64,000 bases of DNA, from positions 16,015,837-16,079,836 of the forward strand of contig NC_087073.1 in NCBI RefSeq assembly GCF_026151205.1. The letters run 5' to 3'. The notes beneath the pieces were generated by a model. The model made no database searches and was not told where the DNA came from. It was given only the letters and a program-made list of their open reading frames with translations. Shown piece after piece: positions 21,701 through 36,700 of this stretch. This DNA comes from Bolinopsis microptera (taxonomy: Eukaryota > Ctenophora > Tentaculata > Lobata > Bolinopsidae). A program made the position numbers and the translations under genes. Each line of letters opens with the position of its first letter. Position 1 is the stretch's first letter.

Positions 21701-24700
21701 CTCACAACTCAATAAGTAATTCCTTAGAAAAGCAGGATTTAGTAGATCAAAGCTTGGTCTGAGTATTATCTTAATGGGGATAAAGTATATTGTACCACTT
21801 CAAATTTTGATACGTGGCCAAAGTAAAATATTATTGTTTCTAAGCATTGCATTGATCTATTAGAACAAAGGTTATCAAAGAAGTATCAAATCAACAACAT
21901 TAATTTAAAGTAACAAATTGCCTCATTTTCGTCAGCCGGCAGGAACCTCTATAAAACGGTGGCGGCACACTGCGGCATGAGGCTAGACTGAAAACGGTTG
22001 CTGGAGAACTTGAGATTCTCAACCTGTCGATCCATCATCTTCTTTCTCTCCCTATCGGCTATATCCCTTGCCATGTCTCTTGATTCGTGCTCCTCTCTTT
22101 AATTTCGATGAAAGTTTAAATCCGTCCTTTCATAAGCTGATATGGCAGTAAAATTGCAATACTGATAGTTGGATCATATCCGGTGAAATTGCAGTTGTAA
22201 GAATTAATAACGATATTCTGATGATGATCGGCCGAAAAGAAAATTGCATCCTTCTCCTGCATTGGATACGATAAATCACAACTTAAAGTTGAAGAACAGT
22301 TATGGAATTGCTGACTTAGCACTGAATTTGCTGAAGTTAAGCTCAACAAAGGAACATCGGATGAATTTTATTTAGATATTAGTGATAGTGTGCCACAAGG
22401 ATCAAATTTGGAACCGTTGCTCTAATGAACGGATCCAAACTCTAACTACTAAAGGTACAACTTGTAACACAGTGTATTCTGGGCTCACCGAAAAGAATCA
22501 AGTTACAGAAGATCCAAAATAAGGTTTATACTCGATATACACGGCAAAAAGAGGAAGAGTCGATAATGCCTTATCTTAAAAAGCTTCACTTCCTTCCTGT
22601 GAGATGCAGTGTCAAGTTTAAGATCACACATCTTGTATTCAATTGTTTTAAGTACTATAGCACTAGACGACGTGAAAGAACTATTCAATTGAAGAGATAT
22701 TCTTGGAAGAAGTTCAAGATTAGATTGACTTCTATTTATTAAGAGTTCATAAGAAACTTTGATCTAGTAGAGCTGAAGCAGCATTTATTAATTTGGTCAT
22801 AAAATATGGAATGAACTTCAATACTTTATAGGATCTTTATCGAATATTGAGACTTTTAAATCATATCTAAAAACTTTATAATTTTGTATACCTTTTATAG
22901 ATATTAAATGTGCACCATAGTATGTTCTGTCCCTAATATTTTTCTATGTTAAGCTGGTAGGTAGTTAGAATTAGATCTGAATGATTATTTTGTTACAAAT
23001 ATTTTAAATACTTTGTAGACAAATAATTGCGTATAATTTACCTTCCCTGGAAAAGTTGTCGTCGTCACGAGAGTGATACTGTTGTGCTCTGGGGCTGTTT
23101 TGACGCCTCTGTTTTGTTTGACTGTCGAGTCTCTTCCGACTCTTAACTGGTGAATCTACCCTCTTCTTCCTCTCTCTACCTGCCACATCCCTTGCCATAT
23201 CCCTTGCTTGGTGCTGCTCCCTTTGATTTCGGTGAAAGTCGAACACCGTTTTTCTACCAGCTGATGATGTGATTTGTGAGGGATCAAAAAGGTTGAAAAA
23301 GGTTTGAGAAATCGAATTTTTGATACAAATTCGGGATTCACTCGAGCAGGCTGGTGGGAAATTTTGGCTAGGGAAGAAAAATACTTTTGAAAGGTAATGT
23401 TAACAGCAACATTATTTGACAAATAATTGCGTATCGTTTACCTTCTCTGGAAAAGAGATTATTATGAGAGTTATCTCGCAGCAGCGGCAGCAGCAGCTTT
23501 TTCTTTTCAAGCAGCGGCAGCTTCTTCTCTTCAAGTTGAGTCAGATTGTAACCGTGTGCAGTCATGATTAAGGTTCTATTAAAAATTAAAGTATCAATAA
23601 ACTTTTGTAATGGATGTCGGGTGAAGAATAAGCTTATAATCTCGCTCGGCTCTTTTTGAAACTTGCTTGGGAAAGCAAAATTTGGTCTTTAACGTCAAGA
23701 TTCTAACTTGTGACGTGACAATCTTGTCAAGGAAACCAAACTAGCAACTGGTGATTTGGATTCTAGAACTTTAAGTACCTTAGTTCACATTTTGATTACG
23801 CCTTTTTAGACATTGTCCTTATTTGTTCATTTATTTGAAAATAAAAAGCTTGGCACTGTCGTGTAGCTAATTATTTACAATTTAGTTACATCGTCATTTT
23901 GGACACTCAATAAACTGTCTAATTAAATGGTGCTATCCTCTGGATTTTGTATCGATCCTCAAACAATGGCGTTGATGATACAGTGACAAGACAGATTAGT
24001 AAAAAGTATAGATCTATTAAAACAGGCATTAATATGAAAACAAAGATTGTTAAGTAAGTTTTTTAACAGAACTATCAAAAGAAGAACATTTTCAATATGG
24101 AAACAAATTGTGCTAAATAAAAAGTAGTGCAATAAATTGCTCCACTCATTAAAGATTTCACAAATTACAAAAGTCTGAATGATTATTGATTAGTGAGGCA
24201 GATATTTACTAAGGGCACTCGTCATAGTTTGTTTATGTTGGAACTGCTTGCTGGAGAACTTGGGATTCTCAACCGGTCGATCCATCCTCTTCTTTCTCTC
24301 CCTATCTTCCATATCCCTTGATTCACGCTCCTCTCTTTGATTTCGTTGAAAGTTAAACTCAGTTCTTCTATCAGCTGATGATGTGATTTGTGAGGGATCA
24401 AAAAGGTTTGGATAAAATGATCCATACAAAATACAAATAGATCGAGCAATAGTAAAGATACAATTAAAAACCAGTTCATTTAGTGAAGCATTATCAATTA
24501 TGTTGCATTTAATTAATTAATTCTCTTATCTAAAGGCAGCTCAGGACTAGACATTTATTACTAGTTCTTTGAATGGTTACATCATTGACAAATATACCTT
24601 GTCTGGAAAGGGAGTTGTTGTGAGAGTTGTCCTGAAGAGCCCTGGAGGTGTTAGGATATCTCGGTTTTGCTGGGTTGTTGAGTCTCTCCTGTTTCACCTC

Positions 24701-27700
24701 CTCCATTCGTTTCTCTGACCACTGCTGCAGCTTCTTCTCTTCAAGCTTAGTCAGCTTGTAACCGTATGCAGTCATGATGAAGATTTTATCAACAATTTAA
24801 TTATCAATAAACGCTTTGATTAATGTCGGGTGAAGAACAAGCTTGCATGCTTTCTTTTAAACAATTTTTTGAGAAAGCAAACGTTTTTCCATGACGTCAA
24901 GATTCAAACTTATGACGTGATAATCCTGTTGTAGCAACCAAAGTATGACCTGTTTTCTGGATTCTAGGACTTTGAGTAGCTACGTTAACATCCCAATAGC
25001 ACCATTGTGTAGGCCACTCCTTTTCCAGAGAAGGGAAACAATGTGGATAATGTCGTGGAGCTTGGACCTTATTTTATTATTTGTTAATTTACTAGAAAAA
25101 ACAACTTGACACGGACGTGTAGCTTATTATTCAGAATTTAATTATGTCATTGACTTTTTAACTTTTATCAAATAAGATTTTGGGCTTAATAAAAAATCAA
25201 AACCAAATGCTCCTCTCTCTAATAACTTGTAAAAAAACTAAGAAATTTGTCGGCTCTAGTTTAAGAATTCAAAGATCTGTGGTTCAGAAAATGTAATTAA
25301 AAATTTTGTCTTTTTATACAATGACCACTCAACAAACTGTCCAATAAATATGTCGTATTATGAAATCTTGTATGGTAGTGATTCTGGATCAATTATTCTT
25401 TAATTAAAAAAAGTTCCTTTGGTGATAGGATAGATAAGTAACTGAGTTACATTTATCGTGTTTAACCGGTTAAGTTTAAAGTAGTACATAACTCGCGGAA
25501 ATCCAACTATCCACTCCGTAATCGATTGGATGACAATTTAACTGAAGCACGGTTTTCTGCTTTGAGGAACTTGTTTTGTTAGTTCAATAATTGGACATTC
25601 AGATTTCAGGAGTCAGAACACACCCGGATTATTACATTTTGTCGGGAATCCCCGCATTTTGTCGTTTGATTAATGCTTTAAAATCTGAATGTAACCCACT
25701 CAAAATTGATGTGTGAGTGTATCCAGGCTGATAATGTAATATTATTTCAGTGATATCAGAGGAAAGTTGGTTTGGGCTAAGCTGAAAGGTTTCCCATGGT
25801 GGCCGGCCGTGGTGTGTGATGATCCAGATTCCAACAGATACATCAGGACTAACAAAGCAGGCGTTGAGAAGACTCATGTTCAGTTCTTTGACATACCTCC
25901 TTCACGGGCTTGGGTTCCTGCCAAGTTAGTTAGTTTTGTTTAGTTATACTACTTGGGCTCCTGCCAAGTTAGTTAGTTTTATTTAGTTATACTACTTGGG
26001 CTCCTGCCAAGTTAGTTAGTTTTATTAAGTTATACTGCTTAGGCTCCTGCCAAGTTAATTAGTTAAATTAGACTTTAGTTATACTGCTTGGGCTCCTGCC
26101 AAGTTAGTTAGTTTTAGACTTTAGTTATACTGCTGACATTCTGAAAAGTAGATGTTGTAGTTTTAAGGGTTCAATTTAACTGGTTTACTCTATTGAAGTT
26201 AAAGTAGCGGAATTTAAAATAATACGGCAGCAGGGTAAATAGATTGTTCGCCGCTGCTTCTGTAGCTCATTATGTATATTGTACTTGATGAATTTTCATC
26301 GACTCAGGTATTGTAAAGACTACCAAGGTTCCAAAAAAGATAAAAAGTTCCTAGAAGAGGACCCCGAGCAAGAAAAGGCATCCAAAGAGGCTGATACGTA
26401 TCTAGATAAAAGTTTGTCTGCTAGACTTGAGCTGCTCCTTGTAACCAATATCGAAAATAAGGAGAATGTGGAGAGTGTGAATATCAACAAGGAGAATTCT
26501 GCCGAAGAAGAAAAGAAGGAGCCTGTTGAGAAGAGAAACACGGATTCCAGCAAGAGGGTTTGTTACTTTTGAACTTTTAGTCGTCAATTCTTTCTCTACA
26601 TTCAATGTATCAGCTCCATTTTAATTCTTGAAGAAGTAAATGTTTGACCTTAGACGTCATGTTAGTCTAAACTCTTTGAATCTGTAAATTATTCGACCAA
26701 CAAGATATATTTTTGATGAGGTGTTATTATTTAAAAGTGCTTAACCCTACTAAACTGGATACATCGGCTTAGGCTCAAATGAAACGCAAAAATGAGGAGG
26801 AGGACGATGATGAAGAAGACTTGAAACAAAAGATTGTGCAGCCGAAAAAGAGAGCTAAGAAAACGGTTATCAACTCTGATTCTGGTAATTTGTAATCAAG
26901 TAATTCGGGCCTATGTTTATTTTAAAGAAAGGGGGCATATTGTCTAGAAATTACAATACATCTAGACGTGTTTTACCCCTTTAAAGTTTAAGACTAATAT
27001 TTAAATTTAATTTATGATCAGTTTAAATTAACTAAAAATGGAGTTGACCGCACTCCAGGACCATCAGCCAGATCAGATCCGCGGCAGTGGAACCCCTAGT
27101 TCTGTTAGACCCCGTCACTCGACAGGATCTAGCAGAGCTATGAGGCTGGCACGAAGAGCAGGTAGTTTTCTACCTTGCTTCCCCCACTGTGGCACAAGCA
27201 CGACGTGTTGCTTGCCCGACTAAAGCCATTAAAATGGTGTGCTAAAATCCGATTTTTTGTTGTAAAATCAGAGTGTGGTTGTAAAATCCGATGTGTGGTT
27301 GTAAAATCACATCTGTAGTAGTCCCGATTTCCATCTTCCAATCTTTCCGTTTCCGTGAAGGGGTTTCCAATATTTCATGTCCGTGGTAGTGATCATGATG
27401 TGTCTTTCACTCAGTGATGGGGATAACAACATCAGATGAGAGGGCTGGTCGTACCAGCAGCGGTGAGAGGGTGTTAACTCTGCTCATGTCTGCCTGGAGA
27501 GCAACATCCTGTTTACCTATTTCCAAAACGGTGTCTGTCTGTAGTCCTTGTTCTGATGTTCGGTGTGCTTTCCTTTGTGCGAAAACTGTCTTTAGTTTCC
27601 GATTGATCAGCATTTCGAACTCTTTGAACGTTCGCTCATTTACGATGTCCAGCTCTCGGACTTTGTCGATCGTAAATTTGAGTCTGCTACAAGCCAAACG

Positions 27701-30700
27701 ACTGTCCGCTCTCATGGCCCTCACATAATATATGAACAGGCCCAGAAGAGCACTTCCTAGCATCAATATGAAGATCGCCATGATCAGGAGGGTCGAGTCT
27801 TCAATTTCTTTCATTGCTTCAAACTGTGGATTTTCTGGATCAAAGGATCAAGCAGATTACAACGTAAGGTGAGTGTTACAAGCAAATCTGTGCAGACCAT
27901 TAGTTGCTAGGCTATTTATAGCAGCCCACGTGCAGCTTGTTAATTTTTGCTCAACTTCATCTGATCTGCACTTGTATGTGATCTGCAAAGTTATGTTCTT
28001 CATATGTGGGACCATTCTTTAACCATTTCTTATAAGAACAAGGCCGGCGATGGAAGGCAGTTCATTGATTTTGTTCCTGCTGGGAAAAGAAAAGCAGGTA
28101 CAGACGACCGGAAGGAGAGTCGTGGTTTTGGGATCTTGAGTGGGTATCGGGATTGGATAGTGCTGTCAGACCTTGAGGGGCAGCTTAAGTTTCCCAATGA
28201 GATTGTGGAAACACGGCTGAGGCCGGACCTTGTGATATTCTCAAGGTCGGCAAAGACAGTTATTTGGTGGGAGCTAACAGTACCATCTGAAGAGCGGATC
28301 GCTGAATCGCACGAGTACAAGCTCGACCGATACAGCGGTCTGCAGGCTGAGATTCAGGCGAAAGGTTGGTGCTGTTATAATGCCGCAGTCGAAGTTGGAG
28401 CTAGGGGAGTGGTTGCGCAGAGTTTGGAGAGAGCTGCAAGGATGATTGGTTTTAGGGGAAGAGAGCTGAAGAAGCTGGTACGGGACAGCGGGAAAGAGGC
28501 AGCCCACTGTTCCAGATGGATTTACTTGTTATCGAGAAAGAGGGAGTGGGAGTTCAGGAAGGTTGGAGCTTGAGAGTTCACTATAACATCTAGAGGTACC
28601 ATAAACGTTATCTCGTCGCCAATTGCGAGCTCTAACGGGTCTCCTCAAGTGACTCTCGGATCAGATGGTGGTTCAAGGGTGGACTGCTGGGGCGCCTGAC
28701 AGGAAACCGTATTGCGATTAAAGCCCCGAAACGGTGTCAGGTTGGTAACTGATGATTCTGATCCATGCTCCTGTGAGTTTGCTGTTGTATCTCAACTCGC
28801 TAAACTGAGGCATCTCCGCATCTTGGGTGAATATGGGGGTGATGCAACGTCAATTAATGTCAGTATTCCATAAAAACCCCAAACTGACATTGACATTAAT
28901 TGACATTAATTGACATTAATCGACATTAATTGACATTAATTGACATTAATTGACATTAATTTGTCTTGAAATTTGAGATTATCATTATTCGATAAATATT
29001 CAATCTAGGTAAACTATAGGTAAAAATATAATATTAATCATAAGCTAAAATGTACTAATCTTTGTATTCTAAATGGGGAAAAAGAAGAAACATTGTCAGT
29101 CAGTCGAGAAAATTGTCAGTCAGGCTATATGGCAGCTTTGTAGATGTTGTGACTATGCTAGTAGTGGTCCCAGGCTTGCGACTGGAATTGCGGTGTTAAA
29201 TCGATTTAATGGTACCAACGATCCACCTCCCACTTGTTGTTTGGTACTTAGCATTAATAGTGTTAGCTGTAGCCATTTATAGCAAGAATCTTAAAACTAA
29301 AGGGGATGACAAGGAAAAGAGGAAGGAAAAAGAATAACGGGACAAACAATTAATTGAAGTATTCATAGGAGCATTAGATATTGTAATTACAAGCTTCAAT
29401 AATAAATCACTGACTAAAACTTCTAATTAAAATGACACTTGGTACGCTCGCCCATTTTCACTGGTCAGTCTGAACTTCGGTTTAGCACGTTGTACACTTA
29501 TTCACCTAAGTTTCAGAATTTGTTCAGTTTAGCAGAGTTAGTACCCGTGTTTCAATAAATCAAAAGATATCAGGGGAGTTCTTTAATAATGTTACGGTCA
29601 TCTAGAATACCGAACTTCCTGAAAACGTTATCATATTTCCTCAGACAACGTTTAATGCCTTTAATCAGTCTATCACGGCTATATCCTCTATCAATTAGAA
29701 TTTTGAATATTTTGTGAAGATGGGAGGTAAAGATATCCAATCTAGTGCAAACATTACCATATCTAAGAACTTGACTTGAAAAAACGTTGTAGCCAACCTC
29801 GGTTGGGATGTTACTGTGAGGAAATGTAAGGGATACAACATGAAAATTAAAATCATCAGTTTTGTTATACACTGATATTTCTAGTCCTTCTGTGGAAATA
29901 TTAATATTTAAATCAAGGTAGTTAATGATTTTATTATTGGAACCAGCTCGCTCCATCTCCAATGAATTAGGATAAATATCTTTAATCAATTTATGAAAGT
30001 AAAGGTAGTTAATAATAGATAAATCGTCAACATATCGTTTATTATTGGATAATATCTTTGCTAATCCCATTTTCTTTTCCTGAAGTAAACGTTTCATATA
30101 ATTAAATTCCTTTTTGCCAACAGTGAGATCAGCTATAGGGGAACTTGAATTTCCACCCATAGGAATACCCTTGGTTTGTATGAATACAATCCCACCGAAG
30201 ACGACATAAGTGTTATAAATAATAAATTTAACAGCCTCTTTTAGGTCATCTTGACTAAAGCAGGCATGAGAATCATAGGTTTTATTGGAAAAGAAACATG
30301 TATTACTGTCTCTTTTAGAAATACAAATATATCTATTACGGTCTGAAAATATTAAATCAACAACTTCATTAATCATATTCTCTACTTCAATCAAGTCTAA
30401 TCTGGTATAAAGAGTAGTAAAATCATATACTTGTATATTATAAACATCGCTATTTTTGATAGCTTCAAGGAATTCACTTGAGGAATCTATGCTCCAAAAC
30501 ATGTTTATACCGCTGTTGTTGTAGATTGCCTCGCAGTATTTCTTGAAGTATTTCCTCAAAAGTTTCAGACAGCAGTTAACTTGGACGTTAAGTTGTTTCG
30601 TAACGCAAAAACGGGCACCTGCAATGAACCTCGCCTTGTAAGGGTTCTTATGAAGCTTAGGGTTCCAGAAGATGCGTGCTAGTCGCAAGTTTTTATCTTC

Positions 30701-33700
30701 AACTTGTACATTAAATCTCTCCTTTAGACTCTCAGATATTTTATTGACATAATGAGTCTCGTCTTCGCTACAGGGTTTACAAGATATTCACGTCTATGTA
30801 AGTTAGACCGGTTCAAAAAAACAAAATGTCCTTGAATAATTATGAGTATGTTCTTATCTGTTGATCCTTAGCTTCAAAGACCACCAAAAAAAATTTCAGC
30901 TTCCAACTCTTCCATCTTCGGTCCCCACCGGCCACGCCCATATTTTATTGGTTTCTTATACAGGTAAAATATCTAGAATCTGCTTTTTTAGTATGAAGGA
31001 GTAATGTTAACTGTTTAAGATTCGTTATTCAAATATAAATGTCATGAAGGCATTTCGTTTAATGTGGGTTTTAAGTTCTGATGATGTTGAGAACCACGCC
31101 CTTGGATGGCCACGCCCATTTAAGAAAATTTAATTTCGGAAAACCGTATTATTTTAGTTTTATTGTTTAATGATCTGAATTTTTTCACATTTCACATTTC
31201 CATATGTGATAGTAGTGAATAAATTGATGATATAAACGTTCTAAAGTGCTAAAAATATGGTAGAACTACATAATCTCTGGTCGAAAAATATCGTGTCAAT
31301 TAATGTCAGTATTCCAAAATTTTGCAAAACTGACATTGACATTAATTGACATTAATTGACATTAATTGACATTAATTGACATTAATTGACATTAATTGAC
31401 GTTGCATTCCCCCCGTGAATATGCGTACATCTTCATACTAAACCCAGGTGTGGCATGTGTCAGTGAATACGGGCGAGCGGATGCAATAGCGAAGGTGGTG
31501 TGGCAAGGCCTAAAAGACACAGTCAGATAGTTGTCAGCTCCGTATTTCGCTGCTACTGATGCAGTCCTTGATCTGGCAATCAAGGCTTCTCTGTTTTTCG
31601 TCTAACTATGTACCGTTGGGCTTGTGGAACCCGTAGGGGGGACATACATAGGTTAGAATGGTTTTGTGCACCAAGAGGAGTGAGGGAATGAGGGTTGAAG
31701 AGAGAGAGAGCTAGAGAGTTGTTAGGGTGGTTAGGATCAGTGGGTGGAGTGTTTGGTTGGAGCGTTCTGTTTTTGCTGTATAGCATTTTAGTCACTCCGC
31801 AGTTTATTAACTGTGTCTCAACTCTAAAAATAGTTAACATGATAATTTGGAGGGTATTCTGCATACTTGATATATATAATAAATTGATATATATAATAAA
31901 TTCAGCGTTACATGAGTACTGAGAAGGGGTCAGAAAGACGATTTACAATATGGCGCGGTCGACGAATGTCTTTTAGGTGTTAAAACACTAGCGCCTTCAT
32001 CACATTTTACCGCCACGCGCATTATTATATATATACAGGGTGGCCCAAAAGTGACTACCCACACGCAACCTCTTAATAACTCACGTAATTCGTCTCCAAA
32101 TTGCACCCAAATTTCAGAGATTATAGATATGGGTCAAACTTAGATTTCCTGAAAGTTTCGTAAGCCACGCCCAATTACAGTGGGCGTAGCGTGACACTCC
32201 CTCTTTTTCACTATTGTCTTCTTCTTGTATTATATATATACTAGTGTAACCCGGCCTTCGGCCGGGATTTCACTGCCGCAGTTAAAAAGGGTAGGAGTAA
32301 TTACCTGTTGAGTCAAAACCCGCATTTGGTGAGCAATTCTATTCGGAGTGCCCTCACGTCGTATCCAATGGTATCAAGTAAACAATAGAAATTAACCCTT
32401 AACACCATGCACCACACCCGCCTATCATATTTGTGGACATGCATTACAATGTCGTATGAAAGTATGAACTCTCTCTACAGTCCAAACAGACCGTTTGAGC
32501 TCTCCCTCCCCTAATAAGTTTATAATATTACATCACCATGTAATATATTATTATCTAACTTTTAAAACAATCTCGAAATAGTAAAGAAACATCTTAAGAG
32601 ACTGATAAGTGCCCAAAAAAATGTAATATATACGCCATGTAATATATACGCTACATAATATTATGCAGAGAGAGCTAGCCCCGTAACTCTTGCCGTTCAG
32701 CTCAAGCCATTTTATGTAACATTTGTGGTACAAAACCGTCAATTAAACCACTTACCACCGACCGATTTAAAAAACCTTTTTCATTTAACTTCGCCAGAGT
32801 TTTGTCGGCACTTTACCGAAAAAATCAGCCCCGTAACTCTTACCGTTTTCTTGATTAAGCTGCTCGGAAATTACAAACAGACAGACAGAAAACACACATT
32901 CTGGGATTATTAGTTAGATTAATTGATCGTCAATTGAGTGCGCTGCATTGCTTTAATTTATACCTCTGTAATCATGCCATGATTATCCTGATGTGATCAT
33001 CTTGACCAATGAATTATTAATTAATTTAAACTGTATATTTTACTGCTCGATACAGTCGAAAGTTAATTTCTGAATGCATAGCTGACCCGTTCGGTTTTAA
33101 AATTAAGGTTGGGGTTCTAAATCGATTTCCTTTTGTCCTTGGAGGCTGGAGCCACAGAGTAGAGAGGAGAAATCACAAGTAAGCTTAATTTAATAATCCT
33201 CACTCCGTCACCACTCGATCACATGATACAATTCCAGTTCTGCCCTCCCACAAGCTGCTCAACAAACAATTATCTCAAGCTCAAGTTGATAGACCGTGTG
33301 AGACTGGTATTATCTATGAGAAGTTCACAGGAGCAATTAACCTACTCTCCCAGAAGTTCACAGGGCTTGTTAAGAGATTGCCATTAAATTATATATTTTC
33401 TAACATTGAGCAGTTCTTTCTAAATTTGGAATACTTCTTAGTAACAACACAAATTGGTTTAAAAATATACTGAAATTAAATGTGCTCTTAAAACTGTGAA
33501 ACGCTAACACCCGGCCTGCAATTAAGGTTAACACTTCTAATTATAGAAGTCGTATGACAAGATTGTAAAGGACGACTATCATTTATTTAAAATCATATCT
33601 GGCGCTTCGATTTTCCCAGAGCTAGGCGAACTGAATCCGACGGTTATCATTCTTCTCCTACGTGCACATTTACTGACGTTCCCAGATTGAAGTTTATCTC

Positions 33701-36700
33701 TTACATTAACTAAGATGATCATTTGCAGAGAGTGATTACAAACCAGAAGATGACGAAGAAGACCAGGAAAGTTCAGGTGTTGAGGAAGAACAGCTCTCTC
33801 CTAAAACTCCGAAAAGCAAGCCCCATTCCAGTCACGGATCAGCTGATTCTAAAACTCCACTTTCAGTACGGACCCCTGTGACCCCCAGGACCCCTGTTAC
33901 TCCCAGAACTCCAATTACTCCAGCATTTAACTCTAGTAAGGCTGCCGCTAATCTGGCAAAGTTTTCAAGAACACCCAGCAGTGCTAAATCAAAGGTTAGA
34001 TGTATTCTGGGTCATGTTTTGGCCTTATTCAGTAAACGTAATAAGAATCTCAGTTCAGACAGTTTAGAAGCTCTGATAAGACTGGGTCATTTTTGGGTAA
34101 ACTAAATTGTTGTCTAGAATGGTAAAATGTGTTCGCCACCCGCGGAAGTGATAAACTCCACTTTGACGTGCAAGATTGCAACTTCCATGTTAGATGACAA
34201 GTGCAATTTAGGTATCAGTAGTACAGAAATTTTAATTTAAAATATCTCCCAGGTCGGGGAGCCGACTCAGTACTTACACCATACGTTGAAGTGGCTCAAA
34301 CCAGACAATATTAAGGTAAAATATTTATCAACCCATCATTGTGCCATGTAATTTTTCTTGAGAGACTTTTACCAGTGTTACATGCATCACGATTCACGAG
34401 ACTCGACTCGTTTCAAGGAACAAGTCAGGATGTATATTGTATCTTTGTATAATCTACTAACTCCTACAAGGATGGAGCTAAAAAGACACCTGGACATGAG
34501 GATTATAACCCGAGAACTCTCCACGTGCCACCAGACTTCCTCAGTAAATGTAGTCCTGGCATGAGGCAGTGGTGGGAGATCAAGGTCTGGGAAACTAATA
34601 TGAGAATATTTGATACGAAATTTGTCTCTTGTGCGTGACCTTATTAGCAGTATTTTGACGTAGATAATTAGAAAAATGTCTTGTCGATATCTTGCTAAGG
34701 GGAATAGCAGTTGCTTTTTAGCAATTAAACAACAATTAAAGTTCTTATGTGAACAGTTTTATTATTTTATTTCAAAATTGTATCCCTTTTCAGAGCAAAC
34801 ATTTTGATCTGATTTTGTTTTTCAAAGTTGGCAAGTTCTACGAGTTGTACCACATGGATGCTGAGATATCCGTTAAAGAACTAGGCTTAATCTACATGAA
34901 GGGGGCCTTCGCTCACTGCGGCTTTCCTGAGAAGGCTTTTGGGAGATACTCAGAAACATTGGTCCAGAAAGGCTTCAGAGTGGTGAGGCTGTCTGCGAAT
35001 TATACTTAATTGAACAAGGCAGTCATAGTACATTAAATTTTATTCTTGAATTGCTACAGTTTCAGTTTGACAATTAAACGAAGCCTATTACAAGCACTTA
35101 GCAGTTAATTAATTAGTTCAATTCCGGAATAATAGGTCTTTCTGACAGGCCCGCATTGAGCAAACCTCGCGACCAGCCGAGATGAAAGGGAAGCCAGTGA
35201 CCAGGGAGGTCTGTGCTGTTATAACGAAAGGAACGAAGACTCACAGCGTTTTGGAAGGTTAGTTGGTTAAATTTACTGATATTTTAAAGCCATCGTATGT
35301 TGGGGTTGCAGCGAGCGGTGAGAATTTGTCCCAAATTATCTCCGATGACAACCATTTCAGTGATGGTCTTTTATCTAATCCTGACTTCTGAACGTCTTAA
35401 ATTACCCGTACAAGCTCTTTTAGGTGTACATACATACTTTATACTACCAATGATTTAATAAATATGATTAGCCTTATTCATAGATTGATGGTGGGGTGAC
35501 ATGTCCGCTACTGTCCTATTATCTTATTGAGTGTCCAAAAAGGACAAGGAAATTAGCGGACATTGACGGACGTTAGCGAACGTTTTTTTTCCTTAGGCGG
35601 ATAATTTTGGTCCTGCCTTTTTGAACAAGCTAAAATTCTATTGTTACTAATACTGATAATTAAGTATTAACTCCAAAATCGTGTTATTTCTTGATATTAA
35701 ACGAACCTCCTAGCATGCGAATCTATACTGAGAGTGATAATTTGATTGACATTTTACGGCTAGTTAGTCTTCGTGGTATACTCTCAAAGAAATGGCTAGA
35801 ATGTAGAGTAAAGGAAATCAATAATATGCTATTTATGTGTCATCCAATTATCGTGGAGAGCATATGGAAATGGAAGTGTTTAACTGTTCTATAATCTGCG
35901 TGCAATCTGACAAAATTGACATCATATTATTTATAACTGAAAAGACAATATTCTTATTTGACATAAAACTCTGCGTGCACCAGACACCCTTCAAAATTCA
36001 CTGGTTCCAACAACCGGTTCCGACCCAATGGTTGTTTTATATGAGATTTCGCTAACTGGGGTTGTCACTGCTGTTGTCACTGTGACGGGACCTCCTACTG
36101 AGATAGTGAGAACCTTTTAACAAACGGAAACATTTCTCGCTAGGAAATGGCCTTCAGTTCTCGGTAAGAAAATTCATTTGAATTTTGAAGGATAAAATGA
36201 AAATATTTTAAACATTTCATAACTCTCAATGTTTTAAATCAAAAAATAAGTCATATCGTGAAATTTTCACCGTCACTCAATATTCAATCAGCATTTTGAA
36301 TAGCGAAGAAGACAATGAATCTCGTAACTCGTGTGTATCTTTTGACTGAGAAAGTCCTTGATGATGACGAACCTCAATAGCATTGCAAGATCGGACTGTA
36401 TCGTATGAGGCAACTTGCGCTACCTCCTCGGTTCTGGGATAGGGGTCAATTTTATTTTAGACAAAAATGTGTGGTACATTTTAACAACTACTGTAGCAGT
36501 ACATCAATAAATTATTCAACCAACAACAACGAAACTAATTCCGGACGATCACGATTCACTTTGAGATTTCAATCGATCTATCATCCGTTATAACACGTGC
36601 AGGGGGAATCAGAAACACGAGTAAACACAGTAATCAGGCAGGTTTAACGAAGATCATGCGAGCTGTTGCATCATCAGTGCTAGCACATCAACTTTCTACC

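Noticed and set aside
27038-27223. Plus-strand [16 protein letters not shown] as an MSH6 or nested gene exon
   Set aside because: It does not match MSH6, has no clear acceptor and no phase-compatible partner; MSH6 exons 4 and 5 join without it.
28881-28960. CRISPR-like array of 10-bp repeats
   Set aside because: Units are contiguous without spacers and the genome is eukaryotic; it is a microsatellite-type tail.
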